A stretch of 64,000 nt of DNA from JAHOYW01 sp963664605 (GCA_963664605.1 OY761536.1:310001-374000), one strand, 5' to 3'; positions 52,161 through 62,598 are shown, counted from the stretch's first letter. Made by a program: numbers and translations. Notes: generated by a model not told the origin, from the letters alone.

Positions 52161-55100
52161 ATGTCTTGCTTACATTATTTCTCACATGTAAAGTTTTTTG
52201 TCCATAAATGGCGATTTTACTCAATAGTGACAGCCCTGATATCTATATTTTTCCTGAGTGGGAATTCACTGTTTGCAGAAACAATAGTTATTGCTCAAGG
52301 CGGTACTCCGCAAATGACCATAATGGTCCCCAATAATGCCTCGTCTGATTTACAGGCCTCCGCGGACGAGCTCGTCAGTTTTCTCAACCAAATAACAGGC
52401 AGCAGCTTCCAACAGACAACTTATGACCCGGCTGTCGGCCCGAATGCCGGAATTGTTTTGGGGCGTGGTACAGACCTTGCTATTACTGATGAACTGCCTG
52501 AACCCGGAACCAATATCAAAACCCGGGAGCATCACCAGATAAGTACAGGGAATACCGGATCATATATCTTTTTAACCGGGACCACTGATCTGGCTGTCAG
52601 GAATGCAGTTTATGATTTTCTGGAACAATTGGGATGCCGCTGGTATTTCGCAAGCGCAAACTGGTCAATTATCCCTGAGCTGTCAACATTGCAATGGACA
52701 AGCCCATCCCTGATCCGCAGCAAAAATGTGACGATGGGTCAAAAAAGCATTGCAATGAATATATATATTGATGATGAACCGGATTTTAAGATGCGTCACA
52801 TCTGGGCGGAATATGCTAAATCTACTGGCGAGTGGGGAACGAACTATCTGGATTTTGAAATCTGGGGAGACCGGAATCGAAATAATCAGGGAATCAGTAT
52901 CTCGGCGGCACATGCCTATGGAAAAATTTCAAGCTGGGCAGCAGACGAGGGCACTTGGAATAATGACTACTGGTCGCTTATTGACGGCGTACGTGTGACA
53001 AATTCTCAATTCTGTGTTTCCAATACCAGCCTGCAGCAACTTTGCAAGGACTATGCAATAGACTATTTCAACGACAATCCGGATAGTGATTGTGTAAGTA
53101 TAGAGCCTAACGATGGTTCAGCATGGTGTGAGTGCGCATCCTGTCAGGCTATTCAGAATATCTCTACAGGATTTGTTACCGACAGGACAATATTGCTTTC
53201 CAATTACGTTGCGGGCCAGATACCGTCAGGTAAGTATGTAGGTCAATACGCTTATAATATGCATTCGGCAATACCTGTTACGCAAACTCCGGCAGCCAAT
53301 CTCTACGTCCTGGTTGCTTTAGGTTTTACGCATGGAGTCGATCCCAACGACCTGGTTGCCTTATGGAGCCCTTTACTTCAAAACATGGGCATCCGCGATT
53401 ATTTCGATGTGTTTGTCTGGGGTTATAATATGCCGGGAGGAGCGAAAGTCAGCAACCTGAATTGGCTTCAAGATAATCTCCCGTTCTATTACATTAATAA
53501 AGCGGATGTGTACAATTCTGAATCAACTAATTCCTGGGGTCCAAATGGACTGGGTTTTTATATTGCCAACAAATTGATGTGGGATATAAATGCAGACGTT
53601 GATTCTTTAAAACAGGAATTCCTTGATAAATGTTTTGGCAGCGCGGCTGAAACGATGGAAGAGTTTTACGATTTGATTGACCAAAGCCACCCATATCCGG
53701 TATGCGACCATCTCATGGGGCTTTTGTTCCGCTGTTTACAGGATGCCAGAACGCTGGAAAGCGATTCGGCAGTTGTTGCGCGTCTTGATGATTTGACATT
53801 GTGGTTACAGTATTGTGAGTTAAGGCGCACTTACATTAATGCTTCCGGCACGAGCCGGCAGGCCGCGGCTGAACAGATGCTTCGTTTTGCCTGGAAGATT
53901 CGTTCGACTAATATGATGGACAGTCTTTGCCTTTGGCGTACCATTGACAGAGATACTTCTTTTGCGTGGCCCGTAGACGGTCAGGGAAATCCCTTAACCT
54001 GGAGCACGCCGGAAGCTGAACATCCCTGGAAAGAAACTGGAACCTACAGTCATGCAGAAATTGTCCAAATGAATGAGGATGGCGTGGATAATAATGATTT
54101 ACTGGATGACGATCCCTGTGAATTCAGCGCTGATCTGGTTCCTTCCTATGCTTCAGCATCCTCACGGGGCAGTACTTATATAACACGTGGTTTAAACCGT
54201 CTTTATATAATGGCTGATGAAAATGGGGATTTACCAGTTCTTTCGGTAGCGACAGGCTATTCGTATTCTTATGACCTTGACTGGTCATTATATCGTGCTG
54301 GGGAACCTGAAGATACAGAGCATGAACTGATGTCAGGTACAGTAGTTGCCGACCAAACTTATCATAATGTCAGTTTCAACAGTTACGAACCAAATGAATG
54401 TTTCGTATTTGTATATGATGACAAAACGGGCAGTACTAATATTGACTGGCCGGCAGCCTCCAGGGTTTCGTATGCGGCAAGCATGACTTCTAAGCTTTGG
54501 CAGCATGGACGTGTTACAAGACGTTATTTTTATGTTCCCAAAGGAACAGATAATGTATTATTTGCTGCTGACTCACTTAGCAACTGTAACTTTTATACGG
54601 CAAATGGAACTTTGAAACTGGCTTTTGCAGGCGGCAGCAACGTTAATTTATCAATCCCTGTCGGAACAGGTGAAGATAATCAGATATGGTACGTTACAGG
54701 TTTCTCTTCTAAAAACTTCTTCTTCTGGAATATTCCAGCGTTATTAGCTAAGAGCCCGGATGAACTGCTTATTCCACGGGAAGCGTATGCCAGCTTAATG
54801 CCTTCTATGTTAAATGCATCAACTCGCGGAAATTTCAATTTTACCAGAGGAGTTGTTTATTTATATCTCTATGCCGATGCAAACGGGGACCTTCCAGGTT
54901 TAACCATCACCAATGGCTATTCCTATGACCGTACTGCAACATGGAGCATTTACAAGGAAGGGGAATCAACTGTCTTGCAATCAGGGACTATTCCACCGGA
55001 TGTACCTACAAATCTTACATTCAACACTCAATCAGAGGGGGCTTACCTGTTTGTATACGATGATGATATGGCAACCAGCAAGCTTGAATGGACTTCCAGC

Positions 55101-55451
55101 AGTTTAATAACTTATGCGGCTAGTGATATTATGCCTCTCACTTTGTGGGGACGTGTTACGCGTCGTTATTTTTATGTTCCTGAAGGTACTGTTACCATAC
55201 AAGCCACAACTAATTCTATTAGCGATTGTAACTTCTATACGGCAAATGGAACTTTAAAACTGGCACATCCCGGCAGTAGTAGCGCTGTTAATATATCAAT
55301 TCCTGTTGACTCAGGAGAAGATGGGCAGATATGGTATGTTACAGGAATTTATACCAGAAATTTTAAATTTACAAATATTCCTGGTTATATGGCAGTAAAC
55401 AGCGACGAGCTGCTTGTCCCTAAGTGGCTTTATAATGAAATAAACAATTAA
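52161..55451 (+). CDS. Secreted DUF4838 protein with duplicated C-terminal domain (type A)
   Basis: This 1096-residue protein has a long n-region and a signal segment (about 22-40, ending SLFAE). The DUF4838 part (about 40-610) includes EPNDGSAWCECASC near 311-324, as in the 47084 product, and an RDYFDVFVWGYN strand. The C-terminal region holds two related beta domains of about 215 residues (about 661-880 and 882-1096), both with RRYFYVP, SNCNFYTANGTLKL or SDCNFYTANGTLKL, and QIWYVTG. The DNA of the repeats is still very similar, so the duplication is fairly recent. GGAGGTATTC precedes the ATG. Confidence 0.72.
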   Translation: MSCLHYFSHVKFFVHKWRFYSIVTALISIFFLSGNSLFAETIVIAQGGTPQMTIMVPNNASSDLQASADELVSFLNQITGSSFQQTTYDPAVGPNAGIVLGRGTDLAITDELPEPGTNIKTREHHQISTGNTGSYIFLTGTTDLAVRNAVYDFLEQLGCRWYFASANWSIIPELSTLQWTSPSLIRSKNVTMGQKSIAMNIYIDDEPDFKMRHIWAEYAKSTGEWGTNYLDFEIWGDRNRNNQGISISAAHAYGKISSWAADEGTWNNDYWSLIDGVRVTNSQFCVSNTSLQQLCKDYAIDYFNDNPDSDCVSIEPNDGSAWCECASCQAIQNISTGFVTDRTILLSNYVAGQIPSGKYVGQYAYNMHSAIPVTQTPAANLYVLVALGFTHGVDPNDLVALWSPLLQNMGIRDYFDVFVWGYNMPGGAKVSNLNWLQDNLPFYYINKADVYNSESTNSWGPNGLGFYIANKLMWDINADVDSLKQEFLDKCFGSAAETMEEFYDLIDQSHPYPVCDHLMGLLFRCLQDARTLESDSAVVARLDDLTLWLQYCELRRTYINASGTSRQAAAEQMLRFAWKIRSTNMMDSLCLWRTIDRDTSFAWPVDGQGNPLTWSTPEAEHPWKETGTYSHAEIVQMNEDGVDNNDLLDDDPCEFSADLVPSYASASSRGSTYITRGLNRLYIMADENGDLPVLSVATGYSYSYDLDWSLYRAGEPEDTEHELMSGTVVADQTYHNVSFNSYEPNECFVFVYDDKTGSTNIDWPAASRVSYAASMTSKLWQHGRVTRRYFYVPKGTDNVLFAADSLSNCNFYTANGTLKLAFAGGSNVNLSIPVGTGEDNQIWYVTGFSSKNFFFWNIPALLAKSPDELLIPREAYASLMPSMLNASTRGNFNFTRGVVYLYLYADANGDLPGLTITNGYSYDRTATWSIYKEGESTVLQSGTIPPDVPTNLTFNTQSEGAYLFVYDDDMATSKLEWTSSSLITYAASDIMPLTLWGRVTRRYFYVPEGTVTIQATTNSISDCNFYTANGTLKLAHPGSSSAVNISIPVDSGEDGQIWYVTGIYTRNFKFTNIPGYMAVNSDELLVPKWLYNEINN

Positions 55452-55466
55452 AAAAAAGAAAAGGTT

Positions 55467-56480
55467 ATGTTTTACAAGAGTAATTTTCAGAAAGTAAAGG
55501 ATTTCTGGAATAACTGGTGGAGCTCTTCAAAGGCTCCACCAGCAATATTAAAGCTTACGCCCAAACCGGGTGTAAGCAAAATTCATATGCCGAACCCGGT
55601 TTTTATTGACAATGTAGATATTCTAATTGAAGAACTATCTGCCTGGGTGGAAAGTTATGAGTTTTCAGAAAATTTTGTGCCAGGCTGTGTTGTAAGCTTT
55701 GGAGCGGATCATTTTGCGGCATTGCTTGGAGGAGAGCTGCATGTAGATAAAGAAAGTATGACTACATGGATTGAACCAAGTATAACAAAATGGGCTGATG
55801 CAGATATAAAAGTTAGATGGGATAGCAAAATCGGCTCTAAAACGATTGAATATATTCGTCGCCTGAAAAAAGAATTTGACGGTAAAATAGTAATAAGCGC
55901 AACTCATTTACAGGGAGGACTGGACTGTTTGGCAGCAATGCGTTCTCCGTTTGAGTTACTCTATGATCTGGTCGATGACTCCAAAGGAGTAAAAAAAGCT
56001 CTGAATGATGTTGATAAATGTTTTACTGAAGTAGTACAAGTTCTTAGTCAGGAGCTTGACACAAAAAATATTGGCAGCATTAACCGGCATGGTTTATATT
56101 GCCCGGGCTTTGCGGGGCTGTTACAATGCGATTTTTCCTGCATGATCAATTCCGAAATGTTTAAAGAGTTTGCTCTGCCTTCCTTAATCCATGAAGCTGA
56201 AACTGTGGATTATGCTGAATATCACTTAGATGGAGAAAACGCAATTCATCATCTGGATGATATTTGTTCTATTGACAAAATAAAGATAGTTCAATGGCAG
56301 CCCGGAGTAACAGGTCTGGATAAGGACTGGAAAGCATTGCATAAACGAATAGATGACCTAGGTCGCGGTCAATACTTTTTTCATCCTGACAAGCTCATGC
56401 GACAATGGATTGAAGATGAGTTAAGTTGCAGTAATCATTGTTTTGATTTAATAGGATTAGATAACGATGTTGAAAATTAA
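55467..56480 (+). CDS. Uroporphyrinogen decarboxylase-family (UROD-like) TIM-barrel protein
   Basis: This 337-residue cytoplasmic protein matches the UROD-like fold: LQGGLDCLAAMRSPFELLYDL (key residues GGLDCLAAMR near 149-158), and HLDGENAIHHLDDI followed by KIKIVQWQPGVTG near 275-287. This superfamily includes UroD itself and corrinoid methyltransferases such as MtaA and CmuA. Heme synthesis is unlikely here because the gene is in a sugar operon and the N-terminal UroD substrate loop is not evident. Removal of methyl groups from methylated sugars is one possibility, but the zinc-binding Cys of MtaA is not recognisable. It overlaps the GH36 gene by 14 bases. Confidence 0.62.
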   Translation: MFYKSNFQKVKDFWNNWWSSSKAPPAILKLTPKPGVSKIHMPNPVFIDNVDILIEELSAWVESYEFSENFVPGCVVSFGADHFAALLGGELHVDKESMTTWIEPSITKWADADIKVRWDSKIGSKTIEYIRRLKKEFDGKIVISATHLQGGLDCLAAMRSPFELLYDLVDDSKGVKKALNDVDKCFTEVVQVLSQELDTKNIGSINRHGLYCPGFAGLLQCDFSCMINSEMFKEFALPSLIHEAETVDYAEYHLDGENAIHHLDDICSIDKIKIVQWQPGVTGLDKDWKALHKRIDDLGRGQYFFHPDKLMRQWIEDELSCSNHCFDLIGLDNDVEN

Positions 56481-58638
56481 AATTTCCGATGGCTCTGAAA
56501 TATTATGTTTTACTCCCGCTCCTGAAATTGACGGGGAAGAACTGGCTATTCCAGAGTTTGACAATAACGGCAAAGCCGATTTGAAGAATCTGGAACTCCG
56601 GCGTAATGTGCAGAAGGAATCTGGTTCTGTTACGAGTATCGAACTCACTCTGACTAATTACAGGGATACGCCAATCAACCTTAACTCTCTCAAACCGGTA
56701 AAAATAATAAATTCCCCATTAGGGGATGTGCCTTTTGAACAATATATCATCCATCGTTTAGCTCGTCAGAAAAATGATATTCCCGGTCAATTCAGACCGG
56801 TATTGCAAGACCGTAATATGCTGGATGTGGCATTTTCCAGCGCTGAAGTCGTGGCAGGAGGAGGAATATCATGGAATGAATTTGACTCTCCTGATGCAGT
56901 ATTGCCAACAGCATTCCATTGCGATCCTGGCCTTGTGGTTCTATCCCCTGGGAATTCCGCCTTGTTTATTGGTTTTGATGGTCAAACAAAGCATTTAAGC
57001 GATATTATATTTAGCAGCAGCCAGGACAGGAACAGCTTTGATTCAATAGAGGCTATTGCCGAATTTGACGGAATTAAACTAAATCCCGGAGAATCTTGCA
57101 AAACACATCGACTAATTATTGATTCAGGTTTACATGAAAGAGAATTATTTATAAGGCATGTTGATCGTGTAGCCAATAACTATGGAATAAGGGCGCCAAA
57201 GCCAAGGTCCGTTTATTGTTCATGGTATTATTATGGTGAAGATATTGATGCATCAGAAGTTCAAGCGAACCTGGAGTCTTTGCGTCATTCTCCTGTCGAT
57301 TTTGATGTTTTCCAGATAGACATGGGTTGGGAAAACTATTTTGGTGATTGGGAAGCCAACCTTAAAAGTTTTCCCAAAGGAATGAAAGCAATTGCTGATA
57401 CGATAAAAGCTGCCGGATACAGTCCGGGGATTTGGACTGCCCCTTTTGTTATTGACCCCAGGTCACAAGCCGCAAAAAACTATTCAGATATTATTCTTAT
57501 GGACAACACAGGAAATCCCTGTATGTTTCAGTGTGCTAAAGGTGCTTGTTACACTATTGATCCTTTTGCTGAACGAGCAGGGAAATTTCTTAAAGATATT
57601 TTTGAAAGACTGAAAAGCTGGGGATATTATTACCACAAATTAGACTTTATGCGGGCGGTGTTCATCCATGAAAACGCTCAATTTAGAGAGCCTGCGCATA
57701 CGCGGGCGGAAGCCTACCGGAAAGGTCTGGAACTTATTCGAGAAGCTGTCGGGGATGACGCAATCATCAATGCCTGCGGCGGCCTGTACGAAGGATCAGC
57801 CGGTTTAGCTGATATTGTTCGCCTGGGCGCTGATTTGCGCGGGCACTGGGAAGCCGAAGGCTCTAATATATGTGCTTACACTACAAGAATCAAACAAAAT
57901 ATTTCGCGTAATTTTTACAAGACATTGTTTGCAGTAGACCCTGATGCTTTACAATTACGGCGTAATGAAATTGTCTGGAAAAATAATCCGTCTAATGCAC
58001 ATCTTTCAATGGGTAAATTTACTGATGAAGAAGCTTTTTCAATCGTTGTTAATCAATTTTTGGCAGGCAGTATAGTATGCTTTTCTGAAAGATTGAAATT
58101 TATTGATGATGATCGACGCTCATTACTTCACAAAGTTATCCCGGCATACTCTCAACCGGCTCGATATTTTGGTATGTGGACGGAATATTTACCGGAACTT
58201 TATTCAAACAGTTTTACCAGACATACTGACCTGCCGGACTGGTGCGTGGTTTCAATGTGCAACTGGAATAGTCTTGAAAGAAAAGAGATATCATTTACCC
58301 CTGAAAGTGTCCCGGATATTCCTCAGGCAGATAAATATGCGGCTTTTGAACTGAAAAATCAAATTTTTCTTGGAATTTTTTCCCCCTCGGATTTGATTAA
58401 ATTAAAAATTCCGGCACATGCCAGTCGGGTGGTCAGGCTTACACCGCTTCCTGCTTATGGGAAGTTTATGGTTGGCACTGACCTTAATCTCAGTGCCGGC
58501 ATGGAACTGACCGTATATAATGATGGAAACGCGCAATTGCGAGATGAGATATCCTGTTCACAGATAACTTTGTCCGTAATGGATTACCAGGAAGCTTCCG
58601 CCACATTAAACAAAGTCATTATAAAAAACAGAAAATGA
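56467..58638 (+). CDS. GH36 alpha-galactosidase-like enzyme (module 3)
   Basis: This 723-residue protein lacks a signal peptide. GH36 strands are DVFQIDMGWENYFGDW (about 280-295) and GYSPGIWTAPFV. The nucleophile is Asp393 in HKLDFMR and the acid/base is Asp456 in LGADLRGHW. Both are in place, so it is probably active on alpha-galactosides or alpha-N-acetylgalactosaminides in the cytoplasm. It is only distantly related to the GH36 at 16503. It overlaps the UROD-like gene by 14 bases and the next gene by 4 (ATGA), so these products are made together. Confidence 0.82.
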   Translation: MLKIKISDGSEILCFTPAPEIDGEELAIPEFDNNGKADLKNLELRRNVQKESGSVTSIELTLTNYRDTPINLNSLKPVKIINSPLGDVPFEQYIIHRLARQKNDIPGQFRPVLQDRNMLDVAFSSAEVVAGGGISWNEFDSPDAVLPTAFHCDPGLVVLSPGNSALFIGFDGQTKHLSDIIFSSSQDRNSFDSIEAIAEFDGIKLNPGESCKTHRLIIDSGLHERELFIRHVDRVANNYGIRAPKPRSVYCSWYYYGEDIDASEVQANLESLRHSPVDFDVFQIDMGWENYFGDWEANLKSFPKGMKAIADTIKAAGYSPGIWTAPFVIDPRSQAAKNYSDIILMDNTGNPCMFQCAKGACYTIDPFAERAGKFLKDIFERLKSWGYYYHKLDFMRAVFIHENAQFREPAHTRAEAYRKGLELIREAVGDDAIINACGGLYEGSAGLADIVRLGADLRGHWEAEGSNICAYTTRIKQNISRNFYKTLFAVDPDALQLRRNEIVWKNNPSNAHLSMGKFTDEEAFSIVVNQFLAGSIVCFSERLKFIDDDRRSLLHKVIPAYSQPARYFGMWTEYLPELYSNSFTRHTDLPDWCVVSMCNWNSLERKEISFTPESVPDIPQADKYAAFELKNQIFLGIFSPSDLIKLKIPAHASRVVRLTPLPAYGKFMVGTDLNLSAGMELTVYNDGNAQLRDEISCSQITLSVMDYQEASATLNKVIIKNRK

Positions 58639-61025
58639 AAAAACTAATTTTAAGTTGGGTATTATTTTGCATATTGCTGACTTCTTCAATGGCTCTGGAG
58701 ATAAGTCATAACGGCAAAGCTCTGCTTAATATTTATACGCTGCCCGAAGAATCCACAGCAAAGCCTTTGACTGAAAAAGAAATCAAATCATTCGCAAAAA
58801 AAACTTACACTAAATTGCAAAAGACAATGTTAGCAGCTTCATTATACGATCTGACTGCGTATATTGAAAAAATATGTGGAGCAAAGATAAAAATTGTTCC
58901 GGCAAATAAATTGAGTGAAGTTACTTATCCAGCCATTATTATAGGGAAATTAGCTCAACAAGAAAACTTAAAAGCTCCCGGAAGTAAAACATCAGAAGGT
59001 TTTTTATTCCAAGTTACCGATAAAGCTGTATATATTCTAGGAGATTCTCCCGCCGGGACTGCGTTTGGCATTTATGAGTTTCTAAAACAACTTGGCTGCT
59101 CATGGATAATGCCAGGTACAATTGGTGAAGTTATTCCAAATACAAGGACGTTGAAAATAAAAGCCCAACTGAGCTCTCAGGTTCCTTCCTTTGAAATGCG
59201 TTGTCCCCAATATACTTCGAGCCGGAAAATAGTTTCTGCAAAAGAAAATTTATATTATTTGCAATGGAAAATGCGCAATAAACTTCAAATAACAAGAAAA
59301 GCTCACACTATGCAAATGATTGGAGGGCATACATGGGGACTTTCAAATGGCCGGCTTTGTAGAATAAAATTATCTATTCCTCCTGAAATGTTTGTTATGG
59401 CACATCAATCCGATGGATATTTTAAACGACAGGGAGCGCAATTGGATATTTCCAATCCTAAACTAATTGATCTTCTGGAAAAATATATTCGTGATATTTT
59501 TGCTAAAAACAAGTGGGCTAAAGACCGTGAAATATCTATAAATGTAGGCCCTGCTGATTGTATTGGATCTTCTGAATCACAAGCTTTTAGCCGCAAAGAC
59601 CCAATAACCGGATTTCAGGATAAAATTGACTTACAAATACTTTTATGTAACCAGCTAATTAGCAGGCTGGAAAAGGATTTTCCAAATTTATACCTGGGAT
59701 TCTATCTTTACAGTAGTCATGCAAATTATTCCGGCCGCTACAAGCCGCATCCCAAAGTATCGATTTGTATTGCCGATATACCATACTCGCGGATACACGG
59801 TATTGTGGAAGGCAGGTCACGTTCCCGAAACTACTACCGCTATATCCTTGAACAACTGGGTAATCTTCATAAAGAACAGGGCAACCCAATGCAATTGCGG
59901 AGTATTAATTGGAACTTAGCTGATAATATGTTACCCTATACAAAGGTAAAAATCTGGGGAGAAGACCTGCCTTTTTATCATCAGATGGGAGTTTCAGGCG
60001 TATGTACTGAGTCTATAAAAGCATGGTCTATTAATGCCCCCGCTGATTATATTGAAGCTCAAATGCTCTGGAATGTCAAACAAAACTGGAAAGATATTTT
60101 AAGAGATTATTGTCAAAAATCCTTTGGCCCCGCCGCACCTCTAATGGAAAAGTATTACTTAGACCTGGCAACACGGCAGAGTAATGCGAAGTATGAATCC
60201 GGCTCCTACTTTGCTTTACTGCAAATTTTTGACCGGGATTTTGTTAATAATAATGAAAAACTACTCCAAAAGGCTTCAACTGCGGTCAAAAACACTCCCC
60301 TCGCTGCGGAACGTGTACGAATAGCCAGAATACCCATAACCCTGCTAAAATATTTCCTGGACTTTAAAGAGGCTTACAGTTCATATAATTTCCAGAAGGC
60401 AGCAGTTATTTTCAAGAAAATGAAAGAGTGCCTGCATAAAGAATCAACTCGCAATGGCATGGCGGTCAGCCGTATGGCTGGTCGCTATCTTGAACGTTTT
60501 TTCGGGAATTTTGTTAAGTTAGGCAAAGCCTGTTCAACCGGAAACAATCAAATTATATACAGCTTTCCGGACAAGTTAAAAGTAATGATCGATCCATTAG
60601 ACACCGGGGAGTCATTTGAATATTATCGTGCTGACTTGCTGGATGATAACTATATTATGGTAAATACTTTTTCTTCAACCTGGGATGCCCAGGGACTTAA
60701 TGGAATGTCATGCGGAACCATCTGGTACCGGATAAAATTTTTCATTCCAAAACGTTTCTGCAATAATAAAATTGGACTGTTTTCAGGAGGAGGAGATTCC
60801 ATTTTAAAAGTATGGAATAACGGGCGGAAAACAGGAGAGGGGGTTGGCTATCTTAAGCCATTTATTTTTGACTTGAGTAAAAGTGTTAAATTTGGTCAGG
60901 AGAATGTATTAGTAATCAAAGTATCACGGAATAATCGTTCCGAGCTTGGAGTTGGAGGCTTGATGCTGCCATCCTTCGTTTTTGCCGGTAACAATATAAA
61001 CATAACAGCAAAGAGTAAAAAATAA
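58635..61025 (+). CDS. Secreted DUF4838 protein without Cys knuckle (type B, copy 2)
   Basis: This 796-residue protein has a signal peptide (about 1-20). It follows the 49626 product throughout: KTMLAASLYDLTAYIEKICG near 62-81, AGTAFGIYEFLKQLGCSWIM, VGPADCIGSSESQ in place of the Cys knuckle, LADNMLPYTKVKIWGED, and the C-terminal jelly-roll with FSSTWDAQGLNG. The two are clear paralogs kept in one operon, so they probably act on different linkages or chain ends. Its TAA shares a base with the sulfatase ATG. Confidence 0.72.
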   Translation: MKKLILSWVLFCILLTSSMALEISHNGKALLNIYTLPEESTAKPLTEKEIKSFAKKTYTKLQKTMLAASLYDLTAYIEKICGAKIKIVPANKLSEVTYPAIIIGKLAQQENLKAPGSKTSEGFLFQVTDKAVYILGDSPAGTAFGIYEFLKQLGCSWIMPGTIGEVIPNTRTLKIKAQLSSQVPSFEMRCPQYTSSRKIVSAKENLYYLQWKMRNKLQITRKAHTMQMIGGHTWGLSNGRLCRIKLSIPPEMFVMAHQSDGYFKRQGAQLDISNPKLIDLLEKYIRDIFAKNKWAKDREISINVGPADCIGSSESQAFSRKDPITGFQDKIDLQILLCNQLISRLEKDFPNLYLGFYLYSSHANYSGRYKPHPKVSICIADIPYSRIHGIVEGRSRSRNYYRYILEQLGNLHKEQGNPMQLRSINWNLADNMLPYTKVKIWGEDLPFYHQMGVSGVCTESIKAWSINAPADYIEAQMLWNVKQNWKDILRDYCQKSFGPAAPLMEKYYLDLATRQSNAKYESGSYFALLQIFDRDFVNNNEKLLQKASTAVKNTPLAAERVRIARIPITLLKYFLDFKEAYSSYNFQKAAVIFKKMKECLHKESTRNGMAVSRMAGRYLERFFGNFVKLGKACSTGNNQIIYSFPDKLKVMIDPLDTGESFEYYRADLLDDNYIMVNTFSSTWDAQGLNGMSCGTIWYRIKFFIPKRFCNNKIGLFSGGGDSILKVWNNGRKTGEGVGYLKPFIFDLSKSVKFGQENVLVIKVSRNNRSELGVGGLMLPSFVFAGNNINITAKSKK

Positions 61026-62587
61026 TGAAAAATCCAACGAAATACAATATTCTATTAATCACCAGCGACCAACAACGCAGGGACTCCATAGGGATTTATG
61101 CAAATGGCAAACCAGCCAAAACGCCAAACCTCGATGCATTGGGTAATGACGGAATAGTTTATGACCGGGCTTATACGCCTCATGCTACCTGCACGCCGGC
61201 AAGGTCCTCTATTCTCACCGGACAATATGCTTCAAGGCACGGAGCCTATACTATTGGCACGGCACTCGATTGGAATTGCTTGAAAGTCAGTGACCTGCTA
61301 AAAAACGACGGCTATGAAACTTACGCCGTCGGCAAAATGCACTTCCGCCCTGTTTCTACAGCGGGTGAATTTGAATCAGTCCCTAATATTCTTGATTTTG
61401 ATTTCTGGAGGGAACACAAGTATACATATTACGGATTTGATAATTGCCAGCTCCTGAATCGCCATAGCTCTAGCGAATTATCCTGGGGAATGGATTATGG
61501 AGTATGGTTAATGGAAAAACACGGCTTTACCCGGAAGGACTGTGAAAAATACTTTGATGGCCGACATCTGGAATCATGGGATTTGCCGCGTGAAGCGCAT
61601 CAGTCTGTTTATGTTGCAGAAAAAACCATTGAAGCTATTAACGATAAAAAGAATGATTCAAAAAAGCCATTTTTTATCTGGGCAAGCTTCCCCGACCCTC
61701 ATGCGCCGCTTGTTGCGCCGGCTCCATATGATACACTCTTTGATCCTAAAGAGGTAAGTTATCTTCCTCCAAAAGACGGGGAATTTGATGATAAACCTGC
61801 ATGCTATCGACAACTCTTTGAAGCAGGGCATCCGAAAGAACTGCCGTTCAGCGATAAATATATAATCCCAAGCGCCTATTCATTGAGGGCCTGGACGGAA
61901 GATGATATTCGCCAGGGTATTGCCATTCATAACGGCATGGTAACTTTGATGGATGAAGAAATAGGCCGCATCATTGCCGCATTGAAAAATACTGGACAGT
62001 ATGATAATACTATTATTATTTTCACCTGCGATCATGGTGACACTTTAGGAAACCATGGATTTAGCGGTAAAGGTTTGCCTGCTTATGAAGAAGTTTATAA
62101 TATACCATTTATCATTAAACTTCCGGAGTCAATGAATCGAGCAGGAGAAAGGACTCAGGCTTTAGCTGGATTACAGGATATTGCTCCGACTTTGCTGGCA
62201 CTTAATGGACTGGAAGTTCCTGAAACAATGCAGGGCATTACACTTTTTTCTGCCCCGGAACGACAAAACTTCGTGGTTGAAAACCGATTGGTTGAAAAAG
62301 GATTTTATCAAAAAATGATAATTTCCCAAAACTATAAACTTGTAGTCTATGAAAATAGCAATGACGGGGAACTTTATGATTTAGTAAATGATCGCGACCA
62401 ATACTGCAATTTGTGGAGCCATCAGGGATATGGAAAAATCAAGCTTGAGCTCTTAAATCAATTGGCAAACTATTATAGTGAAAACAAAATTCCCCAAAAA
62501 TTTGAAAACGACAATGCTGCTTTATCTGAGATTTTTGATTATATGCAACAAGAAAATGTCAACCAATCACGTACTAGCTTTTCGTGA
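61025..62587 (+). CDS. Type I (formylglycine-dependent) sulfatase
   Basis: This 520-residue protein has the sulfatase signature Cys56-T-P-A-R followed by SSILTGQYASRHG; Cys56 would be turned into formylglycine by an activating enzyme not present in this window. Metal ligands are seen in TSDQQRRDS at the start and in FTCDHGDTLGNHG near 334-346. There is no signal peptide, so desulfation would take place in the cytoplasm on imported oligosaccharides, unless an unrecognised export route is used. It follows the DUF4838 gene with a one-base overlap. Substrate class is unknown. Confidence 0.85.
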   Translation: MKNPTKYNILLITSDQQRRDSIGIYANGKPAKTPNLDALGNDGIVYDRAYTPHATCTPARSSILTGQYASRHGAYTIGTALDWNCLKVSDLLKNDGYETYAVGKMHFRPVSTAGEFESVPNILDFDFWREHKYTYYGFDNCQLLNRHSSSELSWGMDYGVWLMEKHGFTRKDCEKYFDGRHLESWDLPREAHQSVYVAEKTIEAINDKKNDSKKPFFIWASFPDPHAPLVAPAPYDTLFDPKEVSYLPPKDGEFDDKPACYRQLFEAGHPKELPFSDKYIIPSAYSLRAWTEDDIRQGIAIHNGMVTLMDEEIGRIIAALKNTGQYDNTIIIFTCDHGDTLGNHGFSGKGLPAYEEVYNIPFIIKLPESMNRAGERTQALAGLQDIAPTLLALNGLEVPETMQGITLFSAPERQNFVVENRLVEKGFYQKMIISQNYKLVVYENSNDGELYDLVNDRDQYCNLWSHQGYGKIKLELLNQLANYYSENKIPQKFENDNAALSEIFDYMQQENVNQSRTSFS

Positions 62588-62598
62588 GGAGGCAAAAT

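Noticed and set aside
55467..56480. True heme-pathway uroporphyrinogen decarboxylase
   Set aside because: The operon context and the absence of recognisable HemE N-terminal motifs argue against it; only the superfamily is claimed.
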